Source: Anadara kagoshimensis
Taxonomy: Eukaryota > Mollusca > Bivalvia > Arcoida > Arcidae
Direction of reading: 5' to 3'
DNA: 64,000 nucleotides
Assembly (NCBI GenBank): GCA_021292105.1
Contig: CM037861.1
Location: forward strand, 72,214,777 to 72,278,776
In this document: one piece after another, positions 1-10,496 of the stretch
Position numbering within the stretch: the stretch's first letter is position 1
Layout of the letters: each line of letters starts with the position of its first letter
The notes under the pieces: generated by a model
What the model saw: the letters and a program-made list of their open reading frames with translations, nothing else
Database searches by the model: none
What the model was told of the DNA's origin: nothing
Made by a program: the position numbers and the translations under genes

Positions 1-1
1 A

Positions 2-346
2 CCACAACTTGACGCTATACAAAGATCACAGAAACTATTAGATGTTAGACTTCAACATTTACAGGCTAGTAGTAAAGAAAACCAGAAACTTTTTGATGAT
101 GTCGAGTTTTTAAGGCGCGTAATGACGGAAAACCAGAAAGCATTATTCAATATAATACAGGCATTAAGCAATATGCAAGGAGAAATAGTTAACTTAGTAA
201 AGTGTCTAGCACCTCCTCCCTTATCTACACAGACTAACACACATATCCAGTCAAATGCCCATCCACAACAAAACTCGGTAACGAAATCAGGAAGGAAAAG
301 ACCTAGTCATCCGGACAATAACCCGGATGATGAAAGCGAAGTGTGA
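2..346 (+). CDS. C-terminal fragment of an unrecognised coiled-coil-like protein
   Basis: The frame is open from the left window edge (base 2) to a TGA ending at 346, giving 114 residues with no start in view. The first Met is at 122, but the open frame upstream has the same hydrophilic, Leu/Gln-rich character, so 122 is probably internal. Residues 1-80 look amphipathic and helical, with spaced leucines (LLDVRLQHLQ, LFDDVEFLRRV, LFNIIQALSNMQ), consistent with a coiled coil. The tail is Pro/Asn/Gln-rich and ends in a basic KSGRKRPSHP stretch and acidic DDESEV. I do not recognise the family. Similar short tails occur on transposon-derived Myb/SANT-type proteins, but this is a guess. A polyadenylation signal about 150 bp downstream supports a real gene end. 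Confidence 0.5.
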   Translation, partial: PQLDAIQRSQKLLDVRLQHLQASSKENQKLFDDVEFLRRVMTENQKALFNIIQALSNMQGEIVNLVKCLAPPPLSTQTNTHIQSNAHPQQNSVTKSGRKRPSHPDNNPDDESEV

Positions 347-493
347 TAGATGTCATCTATACTACTAAAAAGAAATTAGCAACGAGGACGAAGGCAGCAG
401 AACTGTGCACTGCAATGTTCAGAATTGTAAAATTATGTTATTTGTTTTAGAAATTGCTTCCGAGTTTCAAATTTTGTTTTACAAAATTTTAAA

Positions 494-503
494 AATAAAT
501 AAA
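494..503 (+). other. Polyadenylation signal candidate for the left-edge gene
   Basis: Two overlapping AATAAA hexamers lie about 150 bp after the stop codon at 346, a normal 3' UTR length. This is what the sequence shows; use is inferred. Confidence 0.4.
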
Positions 504-994
504 AGAGACAGAAATTGGTCTGAAACATGAGTTTAGTGGAACTTAACAATAAAATGTATCGATCTATAAAACCTTTATCTCTCCCGTTTGGTTGGAGATG
601 TTCATCTAAACAATCAGGTGAATGTCTACCTTATGGCACAAAATGTCCTTCAACAAAAGTTACTAGACACAACCTAAGATATTTATAAAGGATAAAATAA
701 AATACAGTCTACGTATATTGAATGTTTTATGGACACTGCCGTACATAATTAACTGCATGCAAGACCGAAACCATTTAACAATCTAAAGTTGTATGTGATC
801 TACAGCTGGTTGTAAATGGGTCGTTAAATTTGTAATGTGATAGTGACGTAATTTCACACAAAACATTCGTTTCTTTAGATGTAATTTTGAAAGTCCGTTC
901 TCCGGGGATGGATTTTGCTCATTATTGATCAAAATAATTTTAACTATTCACAATGTCTAATGTAAATTTTTAATTGTTTAAAATTTTTGTTCTA

Positions 995-1040
995 AGCACA
1001 ACTGATGAAGAATTGTGTTTCCAAACGGCCGTCTAGTGCT
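995..1040 (+). ncRNA. Hammerhead-ribozyme-like relic
   Basis: CTGATGA at 1002-1008 is followed by a short possible stem II and then AAACGGCCGTC ending at 1033. Stem I could form between AGCAC (995-999) and GTGCT (1036-1040), plus a U-A pair next to the core, and ACGGCCGT could form the very short stem III. The order is that of the minimal type I hammerheads known from Penelope-like retroelements. The expected GAAA after stem II reads CAAA, so the core G12 is changed and the copy is probably inactive. Penelope-type fragments occur 2-5 kb downstream. It could be chance. Confidence 0.3.
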
Positions 1041-1791
1041 GTAAAATTCAAACCGGTATAATACGTAATTAAATGTCAATATTTTATTTGTGACCGAATA
1101 TATTATCCAGTTAAAATATTGGAACATTCAATATACGTTTATGACTTGTTAGAGTGAAAGTTTGAACAAACATTATCGCACAAATAATAAATTTACATTG
1201 ACTTAATTTCATAAATTCAGATAATTATATAGACCCTTTTTAGGCACATTGTATTGTGACAGATCACACAGTGACTAACCTTTTATTGAATGTCTGAATT
1301 AGAATTTTATTCCATACGTTTGATGCGTTGTAAAGAGCTAAATCTTTAAATCTTTTTATTTGATTATTTCTAGATTAGTTTGAATGTATCGGGGGATATC
1401 GTTAAGAGTGAAGGCGTTTTATCGTCGGGTAAAAACACAAAATACAATGGTGACATTGTGTACTAATTTAATATTCTGCTAATTTTATTGCAACACTAAT
1501 GATTCATAAAAACAACAAAGAATGATTCAGATTTTTGTCATACTTGCAAACTTGATATTTGTGGAAAGTGACCACAAATTATTACAACAAGGTTTGATGA
1601 ATTTATTTTGGCGCCAAATAATCTATATTGATGACTGATGAACTTTGACCTCTACATAGCATGCTGGTAATGCTACAGTTTTATTTTTTGGATTTATTAT
1701 ATTTTATTTTATGGAAGCGTTTATATATAGATGTTTGTAATTAACCCTGAACATTGGTTGATGTAGTTTAATTATGACAAGTTTGGGTTTT

Positions 1792-1794
<3 letters not shown>

Positions 1795-1836
<42 letters not shown>
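1795..1836. repeat. (TA)n microsatellite
   Basis: An uninterrupted TA dinucleotide run of about 42 bp in intergenic DNA. Confidence 0.95.
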
Positions 1837-1838
<2 letters not shown>

Positions 1839-2883
1839 CTGTCTTACATTTGTCCAAGTAGCAACCAATTCTATATTATCCCATGCATTCTTAATATGTT
1901 TTATCACTTCAGGTGCACTGCGTGTTTTCAATAGTGTATTATACATGAATTCAGGTTCCTTTTTTGTTGTTTTAAGTGTTCATTCCTTTGATAAATGTCC
2001 TTTTGTTCTTGAAGGTTTAAACGGGTGATGTTAAGGTTATATTTACGGTAGGATTAATTGGGTGTTGTGAAAAAACGTTTACTTCGTTATATTAAATAGA
2101 AATCTTTTTTGAAGATTTTCCATCGAACGCAGTCCGAGACTTTAGTGTTTTTTCTTTTTTCTACGTTATACGTTCCTTTGGTGAAACAAATAAATAGAAT
2201 TGTTTAGATTCTCTTTTGAAAGGGGTCCCTTTCCGTGTTCGACGTTACACTTTCCGTGGCTGAATAAATATAGATGGCGTCACGTCTTCAGGAATAAGAC
2301 TTAATTACTTAATACACTTTGTATAATTAAATAGAATTAACTATATCCCGATTTTCATGTTTTGACAACTTTTACCACTAATATGTACATTTTGGTCTCA
2401 TTCAAACGTCATGTGGTTTGTAGTTTTATCAAAGGATGTTACCAGCAGGTAAAGGATCTGTACAAAACTATATAGCGTGATACAACAAATATACTAGTAT
2501 AATGTAGCAATATATAGCCTAGGCTCACACTATTGGTGATATTACAATTAAAAAATTTGATAATTGACGGATCAGACAAAATCCACTATTTTTAAGTTTG
2601 ATAAAATTGAACATTTATGACAAATGTTGTTATAGCTGGGGTCAATTTTTTATGTTGTTGTTTTTATATGTGGTAATGATAGAAATGTTAAAGTCCTTAC
2701 AAACTTAATGACATCTGAATGAGATTGATCTGGTTTTATTGATCTTTTTGTAGAAGCAATAGTTATTGATAGTAATGGATAAAATTACAAATGTTCTCTT
2801 TGAATTTTGAATGATAAATAAAGTTAATATTTTGTAATGATGTAATTTTGTTGGTTTTCCTTCAGTAATCGACTATAATAAAA

Positions 2884-3180
2884 ATAAAAAACAAACATAC
2901 TAGTTCATACTCATATCACAACAAAAAAGGGTAAAAACTTTGAAAATTGCAAATTTAGTTAATAACACACGTGGAGTTTCATCGGCAAAGTGAAGCCAGG
3001 AGCTCCGAAAAAGGTAAGCAAATTCTGTGTGGCTTGCTACACCCGTCACACGTATGAAAATGGAAATATGGGACGTCAAATATGTCCATGATAATTTTGC
3101 AAAGATACATGACACAATTTGAGTGGCTTAATAAGCCTATGCTTGCAATACCTCAAGTCAACAGTTTATTTGTTCCGTGT
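2884..3180 (-). mobile_element. Penelope-like retroelement 3'-end fragment, copy 1
   Basis: This stretch aligns by eye with the 3' end of the reverse transcriptase element at 55.9-56.9 kb. Shared landmarks in order are AACAAACATAC, GTAAAAACTTTG, GTGAAGCC-GG-GCTCC, CACCCGTCACACG, GGGACGTCAAATAT and TAATAAGCCTATGCTTGCAATA. Coding sense is on the minus strand. Only the extreme C-terminus and the 3' UTR remain, with many differences, so it is an old, 5'-truncated copy. Confidence 0.6.
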
Positions 3181-4189
3181 GGACAAGCTCGTTAACCATA
3201 GCATATTAAAGGGGACCAAAGTAGGTATCCGCGGAGAAAGAAATTCCATAATAATTTTATATATTAAACTGTTTTTGAATTTTATGGTCACTAGATATGT
3301 TACCTAATAATAGAAAAACAACTCTGTAATCATTTTTGAAAAAGCTTTCAAATTATTATTTTGATAACCAATATTAGGTCCTTCGCGGCAAAACATTTTT
3401 TTGGTATTAAAGTTAAACAATATTTATAATAAAGTGGCAAAATATAAGTCTAGTACATGGGGCTTTAAGTTTTTTTAACACATTTGGATTTTATGACATT
3501 TGACAATTTATGGACAAAGTGTTCAACCATTTATTTCCCTTCTTAAATTGCGTTGCCAAGGCGTGATACTTCATATTCTAAGGCTACCAACGATCCAAGA
3601 GTTCAGATTATAAAAGCTATGTTTCTATATCACTTTGCTATTATTGAGGCATATTCAGTTATATATAGTTCAGCATTGTTCAAACTAAACAATATTAACC
3701 TTAATTCATAGAGAACAGTATCGTGCAGTATCTATGACTTGTTGTAATTTGGATTATTGGTGACTTTAGAATATAAATACCACGACTGGTACACGCATTT
3801 TTAGAAGGCAAACAATCGTAGAAGACCTCAATCGTAAATTGTCCAATTTTCAAAAACCTCGTATTTCTTTAACAACTCTGGTCCCTATGCACTAGATTGA
3901 TCTTTTCCTCATTGATTGGTAAACTTTGTTTTAATTTGTTCAACACTCACAGCAAAAACTGTTTTGCTGCGGTGTTCCTAAAATGTCAGTTAAATATTAT
4001 ATTATACATATAAATTTCAAATATTTCTCAAAAATGATTTCAGATATGTCATTTTCTATAACTCATATCTATTGACATATTAATTCAAAAAAAGGTTTAT
4101 ATATAAAAAACATGAACATGCTCTAGTTGCTAAACCCTATTTATATCCCCTTAACTGTATATTGCTTCATAGAAAAAAATGGTTGACAA
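3181..4189. other. Intergenic, no gene seen
   Basis: AT-rich sequence with no open frame above about 60 codons and no repeat I can place. It separates two retroelement fragments. Confidence 0.4.
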
Positions 4190-4533
4190 TAAGAAAACCC
4201 AAAGTCATCATGCAGCTTCATATGAAGCCTTCAATGGGTGCCATAATTTAAGCAAGTGAAAAAGCAGAAAGAACTAGAAGATTCATTCAGATCTTTATTT
4301 CAAGCTCACTAGGATAGATGAAATTCACATAGTCTTCGAATTTAGGATTGTTAAGAGACAGAACGTCATCTATATATAACTGTATGTGAGGTTGAATGAT
4401 TTGGCGAGTCTTCCCTCCAGATTTAAGTTTCTGCATGGTCTTCATACGAAAAATCGTTTGTGCCCACTAGAAAATCAGTTGTTTACTCAAAAACTATATT
4501 GGCAAACACAACAAACATCTCCATCAAAAACAC
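4190..4533 (-). pseudogene. Penelope-like reverse transcriptase fragment, copy 2
   Basis: On the minus strand it matches the middle of the 56-kb reverse transcriptase copy: the stretch around the YIDD catalytic box (minus-strand reading of GACAGAACGTCATCTATATA near 4359-4378) and the YPSELEIK segment just after it. It lacks the C-terminal part and has frame-breaking indels. It ends where a hairpin-capped repeat begins at 4545. It is a relic with no intact product. Confidence 0.55.
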
Positions 4534-4544
4534 TATTTCTTTTT

Positions 4545-4812
4545 ATACCCCCGCTTAAAAAGTGGGAGGTATATAGTGATAGGGGTGTCCGTCCGTCCTT
4601 CCATTACACCTTAGGGTACCTATCTCTTATCCGCAACGCCTCCTAAACCCTTCAATGGATTTTCATGAAACTTTCACACAATCTTTGTGATATAATGTAG
4701 ATGTGCACCTCCAAATTAAAAAATTTGATTTGATGGATTTTTTTTTTATGTGGAGGGGAGCAGGGGGTATTTTTTGTGAGCTTGTGGCTCACAGTTTTTC
4801 TAGTTTGTTTGT
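4545..4812. mobile_element. Short hairpin-capped (Helentron/HINE-like) element
   Basis: It starts with a terminal hairpin at 4545-4572: ATACC pairs with GGTAT, and CCCGCT with AGTGGG, with one unpaired A. A CCGTCCGTCC run follows, then a short body with TTCATGAAACTTTCAC. Near the right end is a second hairpin, GTGAGC / GCTCAC (4776-4792). The layout matches the larger element starting at 24952, although the stem sequences differ. There is no coding capacity. The superfamily is inferred from structure only. Confidence 0.5.
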
Positions 4813-4921
4813 GGTTGCTTGAAGTCTATATGGTGTGCAACAAAATAACCAGATTTCCTGTTTACAACATGTACCAGTGGAAAATCACTGTCACTGTTCA
4901 ACGTCACACAGATATATACTC

Positions 4922-5175
4922 AATCAAAAAACAAACATACCAGTCCATGTCCAAATCCCAAAGCAAAGTAAAGTAAATTGTTTTCAAGTAAAAACTTTGA
5001 AAACTGACAAAGTAATTTAAACACATGAACATCAACCAGGGAAGTTAGGCCAGGTGCTCCTGAAGAGCAAGCACCTCTTGTTTGGTAAGGTACACCTGTC
5101 AAGTGTGTGATTTAAATTAAAATGAAAGGAACATGAAACTATGGTATGTCACATATATCCAGGGTAATTTTGGAT
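4922..5175 (-). mobile_element. Penelope-like retroelement 3'-end fragment, copy 3
   Basis: It begins with AAAAAACAAACATACCAGTC and continues with the same ordered landmarks as copy 1 and the 56-kb copy (AAAACTTTGAAAACTGACAA, CAGGGAAGTTAGGCC, AAGCACCTC, GAAAGGAACATG). It is mostly 3' UTR with heavy divergence. It is followed directly by another copy in the same orientation, so two insertions or a tandem duplication are possible. Confidence 0.55.
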
Positions 5176-5189
5176 GCAGAGAGATATAA

Positions 5190-5800
5190 AACATATTAAT
5201 CCATGTCCGAATCACAATTCAGAAGCAAAGTAAAAACTGTGGAACTTACAAGTAAGGTTAGTACTTCCACAAGGAAAGTGAGGCTGGGTGCTCCAAAAGG
5301 GTAAGCGCCTCCTGTTTAACTAGCTTCACCCACCACGTGTGTAATCAAAATTGTGTGAAAGGAACATGGAACTATGGGACATTAAATATATCCAGTACAA
5401 TCCCGGACACAGAGACATCAAACTTGTCAACAATACTGTGATGATGGCCACAAAACTTTTTGAAGGCCTTGATAAATGGTTGCATTAACAATTTATTTGT
5501 AAGCAGCTTGCTTCAATGTTTAAAGTTCCCATAGTGGGAATAAGCTCTACCATAGCGTATTGTGAAACAAATACACCATGAGCAAAAGAAGACTGCATAG
5601 AAAAGGAGATTGTCATTAGAAAATTTCAAATGTAGTCTTTCGTTGATATCATAATTCAGGTATACACTAATACAGCTAAATATAAAGCAGAACTTAGAAT
5701 CAAGAGTGGTATTTTTTATTTCAAGCTCACTCGGATAGATGACATTCACATAATCACCAACTCTTAACAACCTTAAATTTGGAAAATGTAAATGTTCTAT
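5190..5800 (-). pseudogene. Penelope-like reverse transcriptase relic, copy 4
   Basis: A minus-strand frame at 5513-5770 reads GDYVNVIYPSELEIKNTT and later ERLHLKF and RYGRAYSHYGNF, clearly the same protein segment as in the 56-kb copy (GDYVNVIYPSELEIKDTT, RYGRACSHYGDF). The reading frame is broken between these blocks. The lower coordinates are the C-terminal region and 3' UTR, including the IRYGRA to VDKFD stretch on the minus strand. The catalytic YIDD box is absent. Non-functional. Confidence 0.6.
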
Positions 5801-5810
5801 CTTGGTGAGC

Positions 5811-8089
5811 GTGAAATGAAAAAGACTTCATATTTGGACTTCAATTAAGGCACCCACGAAAGACCACAATTGAATCTATATGGTTAATACGATGCCTTCA
5901 TTTTTTTTTTACCTCATTTAAAAATTACACAGGTAAAATTAAATACAGAGGATAACATTATATTTCTGATTTATTTGTTTTATCTGAAAACAAACCTGTC
6001 AACTCCATTATAATATAAATTATGTACACTGCATATTATAATTTTTCATGTCAAAATACACAAAACAATCAGGTATAATACAGGGAGATCTTATATCTTA
6101 ATAAAAATCAATTCCACACTATGACAAAGTAATAGTTGAAGACTTATCAACACAATAAATGAGGTAAATCATTACATGTAACAATGATCATTTAGTCTGT
6201 TAAAAACTCCATTGTGTGCAGGACATGTACAATAAAATTATGTTTTAACACCCTCACCCCAACACAATCCAGGAATAAGCAAATAGTAATACTTTTTCTG
6301 ACACTGATAGTTCTCTTTACACTTCCTCTTTATATCTCATTAATTATAGGAGACTAAAACAATGGGTTTTGGTAACACAAATGAATATATACAGAAGAGG
6401 CTAAAAGAAGATTATCACCCGACCAGCACAAATTTACAATTATTATCAATATTACTAATTTAACATTTTCAAATTATGGTACAAACACTTTCACTGCATT
6501 TAACTAGCTGTTGATGTTAAACTTGTAAAAATATAAAAAAGAGAGTGAAGTGTCAAAGAATACAACATACATTTTGTCAGTGTTCAAAATTACCAGTATT
6601 ATAATTAAACATGTAAAACAAGTTTTAGTGATCAAAGCCACTTGTACATTTAAATTGTACATTGTGTTAAGTATGAGACTCTGATGGTGACAGCGGGGAA
6701 TAAAGCACTAACTTGGCATAAAAAATGAATCCATTCTAATTAACTGAGATTGGAAGATTTTCACATGGAGTGGCATTATTAACTTTGTACAGAAGATAAA
6801 TAAACATATACAAGGGGTTAATTTACTAAACATTATTACGTTGATATCTTTACCATCAAAATTAGCTTTACATGATTAAACAGTGACAGTTTTTGAATTT
6901 ATATACCATAAACTTAAAACAAAATTAAATGTAATCTTTATAGACAGAGCATCTTATCAAAATGGAAGATGTAAGGTACATTTACTTAATATACTGGACA
7001 AAGGAATTACAGCCATTATGCATGTATTAATATATAAAAAAGGACATGATTTTACTAATCTTAATCAGAACATATTGTTTTCAGTATACTGGTAAATAAT
7101 ATTCAGAACATATTATAGTCTAACTGGCAAATAAAACACCGGACATGACTTAACTATAAATAATATAAAGAACATATAGTTTACCCAACAGATAAGCACT
7201 AGATTCATCAAGCAACAATATATAAATTAACAATAAATAGAGTAAACCTAAAACGATGACAAAAAAGGAGAAAAATTACTATCACCAAAATCAGCACATT
7301 CTACATCATCTTATACCAATACAGTAAAGTTATCCATTCATTCTTCTTCACTGCATAACTTCATCTTTTCTGATAAAAATTTGTTTTGTCCAACAAAGCA
7401 AAATAATTGAACATTATTATGACATTAAAAATTAAAATCAGAACCAAATATTAAATAAATAACTTTAAAAATTCCTGGTAAACCTAGCCCATCATGATAT
7501 CAAATATTGTACTTCTTCTTCAAAAATGAAGTCTTATATCTTAACAGTGGGATTTTGTACCTTGATGCTTTTTATCTATTTTACAATGCTCCAGGGCTCA
7601 GATAAAATTAGTGCAACTGAATAGAACAGTGTTACAGAGTAATTAGGTGTCTGGCACCAAGTAGTTGCAAGTTAGGACTAAAAAAATGTTATTTTATTAA
7701 TGCAATTTTTATTTTAACTTTACATTTTAATTGACAATGTAATTATAATCAAGGGCGATATCTGACAAATAATCTACTTGACACAGACATGTCTCAATAA
7801 AATTCTACTGGTCACTAGGTTGTTTTAACTTTGTATCTTAGGTCCGTGATCAATCAATTTCTTCAGCGGCCTTAGGGCTTTGTGTATCAGGTGATAAAAT
7901 TTAGTAGAAATAAGTACAAAATATTTCGAAAAGCATAAGGTGTTCATGCTGAAAAGTCTGCACTTAACAAAATTAAATCTGAATAAAGTAATAAGACAAT
8001 AAAAAAGTAATAAATATAGCACTACCACAATACATCTTTGACTCATCCACAGGGTGTTGACTCATATTTTTAAGAGATGAAGAATCAAT
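5811..8089. other. Downstream flank of ZNF598, no gene seen
   Basis: AT-rich DNA with no open frame above about 75 codons. Part of it could be the ZNF598 3' UTR, since several TTTATT hexamers (AATAAA on the minus strand) occur, but I cannot choose among them. Confidence 0.4.
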
Positions 8090-8390
8090 ATGGTGTACTG
8101 GAAAATCTATACCATTTCTTGGAAAAATCAATACCATGTACTGGAACTATACCATTTCCTGGAAAAATCAATACCATGTACTGGAACTATACCATTTCTT
8201 GGAAAAAGCAATACCATGTACTGGAACTATACCATTTCCTGGAAAAATCAATACCATGTACTGGAACTATACCATTTCCTGGAAAAATCAATACCATGTA
8301 CTGGAACTATACCATTTCCTGGAAAAATCAATACCATGTACTGGCACTATACCATTTCCTGGAAAAGTTATACCATGTACTGGAAATCAG
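8090..8390. repeat. 40-bp tandem repeat in the presumed ZNF598 3' UTR
   Basis: About seven and a half copies of a 40-bp unit (ACCATTTCCTGGAAAAATCA followed by ATACCATGTACTGGAACTAT) with few differences. It lies 40-340 bp beyond the ZNF598 stop codon, so it is probably transcribed as 3' UTR. Forty is not a multiple of three, so the unit stays open in three plus-strand frames only by composition; those frames are not genes. Confidence 0.9.
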
Positions 8391-8428
8391 GCCCCATTGT
8401 AACAATAAAGGTGTATTTAATAGATAAC

Positions 8429-10496
8429 TTAGTTGGCTTTGACCCATGCTTTAAGCACTGATCCACTAGGCACTGTATCAGAATGAAGTGATGGAAAGTC
8501 CATATCTACTTTACCATGTACAGATACATGGTTTGTATAGTCAGCTTGTCCCAGAACCTGTTGACAAGTTGGACACGTTTGGAAGACAGAGGCTACATTA
8601 CTCCAGGGATCTTTCTTTGAACTGTCACTAATTTTTATCACATTACCTTTCTGTTTTCTGCGTCGACTTTGTGATTTAATGTGGGCAGTCAGAAGTTCTT
8701 GTTGTTTGTATATATCTGGTAACAACACAAGTAACTCTGTTAAAATATTGTCAAATTTCTCCACTCCTAATAAACTTTGACATCTGTCGTAGTATTCCGA
8801 AGCTACCATACTATCAGCACGGAAGTCATGTGACCACATTTTAAAATTATCAAATTTGTCCTGATCATCTTCCAAGCACATGCTGATATCCGAAATCAAT
8901 TTTTTATTGCGAGAGGAGAAGTTATCTGGTTGTACATATGAGAAGTTACCTATATTATCAGTAACCATGGGGATCATTTGCTGGATGTCTAGATTAAGTG
9001 TTGAGGTGTTTTCTTTATCATTTGAGGTGTTGATTGTTGGTGAGACATTAAATCCAGGTGGTGGTCTACTTCCAGGTTTGACAGTATTAAATCCTGGTGG
9101 TGTCTTCTTGTCTGGAACTTCTTTGTTAGACTGAAATCCTGGGGGAGGACCTGGTGGTTTACTAGATGTAGCCAGGGCAGGAAAATCTTCACTTTTTAAT
9201 AATGAACCACTAGATTTTTTGGAGTTAGTACTCTGTAGGGTAGACTTGAAAGCAGAAGCCTGAGGTATTTCAGACAATTTATCATATATATTTTCACTGA
9301 TTAAATGTTGTGGTATTGGCGAATCCTCTTTTTCTAATAGAAAATCTTCTTCCGAAATGTTATTTTTATTTTTGTCCTTAAAACTATTATTTTCTCTATC
9401 AACTTCAGGTCTGTTGGAAGTTGTAATGTCACTCTCCAATGCAACTGATTTTTTTGTTGTTGTCTCGACCGTCAATAACGTGCTAGCAATATTATCTAAT
9501 GAAGAATTATCTCCATTTAAAAACATACTTTGTTCCTTCACATTTAACACAGAGCTCTGTTCTTTGGACTTTTGTGTATCTTTAGATTTTTTCTTATTCT
9601 TTTTCTTACTTCCACTTTTATCACCAACATCCTGATATTTATCTCCCTTAAATTTTTCTATGCTGAACTCATTATCTTCCTTGAATTTTTCCATGTTATA
9701 ATCCGGATTATTCTCCATGTCAAACCAATCCACAGATTTCTGTTTTCTTTCTTCTTTGGCATTTTTCCCCCATAATAAACTATTACTAGCTGCTCCAACA
9801 CTTCCAGACCCACCAAGAGTTGGGAACTCTTGATCATCATTAAACACGTTTCTGGATGGTCTTTTAAGATTTGTCATCTTTGTGGATGACCTGTCATCTG
9901 AGTGATTACCTGTAGCTGTTTTAGATGCTGTACCTCCACCTATAGGTAACACTTGTGATTTACCTTGTGATGGTTGTTCTAGCTTCTGTTTTTTACCCCA
10001 TGCTACAGCTCCTTTATTACCTGTATTATTATTTACTTTTCTAGAAGTTGGTAATTCTGGGAAGTCGTCTTGTAAAGACTTGGTCTTTGTAGGATTTTGT
10101 ACAGATCTGGGGACATTCTGAACATTGGTTTTCACATTGTCTTTAGTTGTTTTACTTTGAGCAAGTTGAAGTAGATTTTCTGTAGTATTCAAAGTTGGAA
10201 AATCAGCTAAGCCTAGTGCACCATGTTGTACTGACATTTTGTTAGCCTGTGCAATCCTTCCAGCCATGGATGAACCTTTAGTTTCAGAGTCAGAGTCCCT
10301 GTTTAAGCTATCAGCCGGTGAGTCAGGTCGTGTTGGTTTAACTGCTGCTGACAGTATCTGACCACCAGCAAGTGTTGGGAAGTTATCTTCTGAATGTACA
10401 AGTAACTCTTTATCTTCTGATTTCTCCTCTTTTTTATTATTTTCTTCTTTCATCACACTTAATGAAGCTTGAATAGCCTGCTGTATCTCGTCATCT
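8429..10496 (-). CDS. ZNF598: ZNF598 exon 6, long disordered C-terminal region
   Basis: The acceptor ATTTACAG leads to RDDEIQQAIQASL and then 688 residues to the stop TAA at 8431-8429. Conserved pieces are repeated FPxL motifs, a KKKNKKKSK basic patch near residue 625, PPPGF / TPPGF / PPPGF at 779-811, and a C-terminal block FRADSMVASEYYDRCQSLLG...LLVLLPDIYKQQELLTAH ending in CPTCQQVL and DMDFPSL, closely like the human C-terminus. The open frame extends upstream to 10546 only because the intron end has no stop; residues before RDDE are not protein. Confidence 0.94.

Larger units (their letters stand above)
504..2883. other. Intergenic, AT-rich, no gene seen
   Basis: No frame longer than about 85 codons and no protein family signature. 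It holds a hammerhead-like relic near 1.0 kb and a (TA)n run near 1.8 kb, both listed separately. Nothing else stands out. Confidence 0.5.

Noticed and set aside
8077-8461. Three overlapping frames of 88-123 codons on the plus strand
   Set aside because: Products of the 40-bp repeat beyond the ZNF598 stop; the same peptide appears in shifted order in each frame.
9357-9840. Plus- and minus-strand frames of 60-92 codons inside ZNF598 exon 6
   Set aside because: Shadows of the real ZNF598 reading frame.
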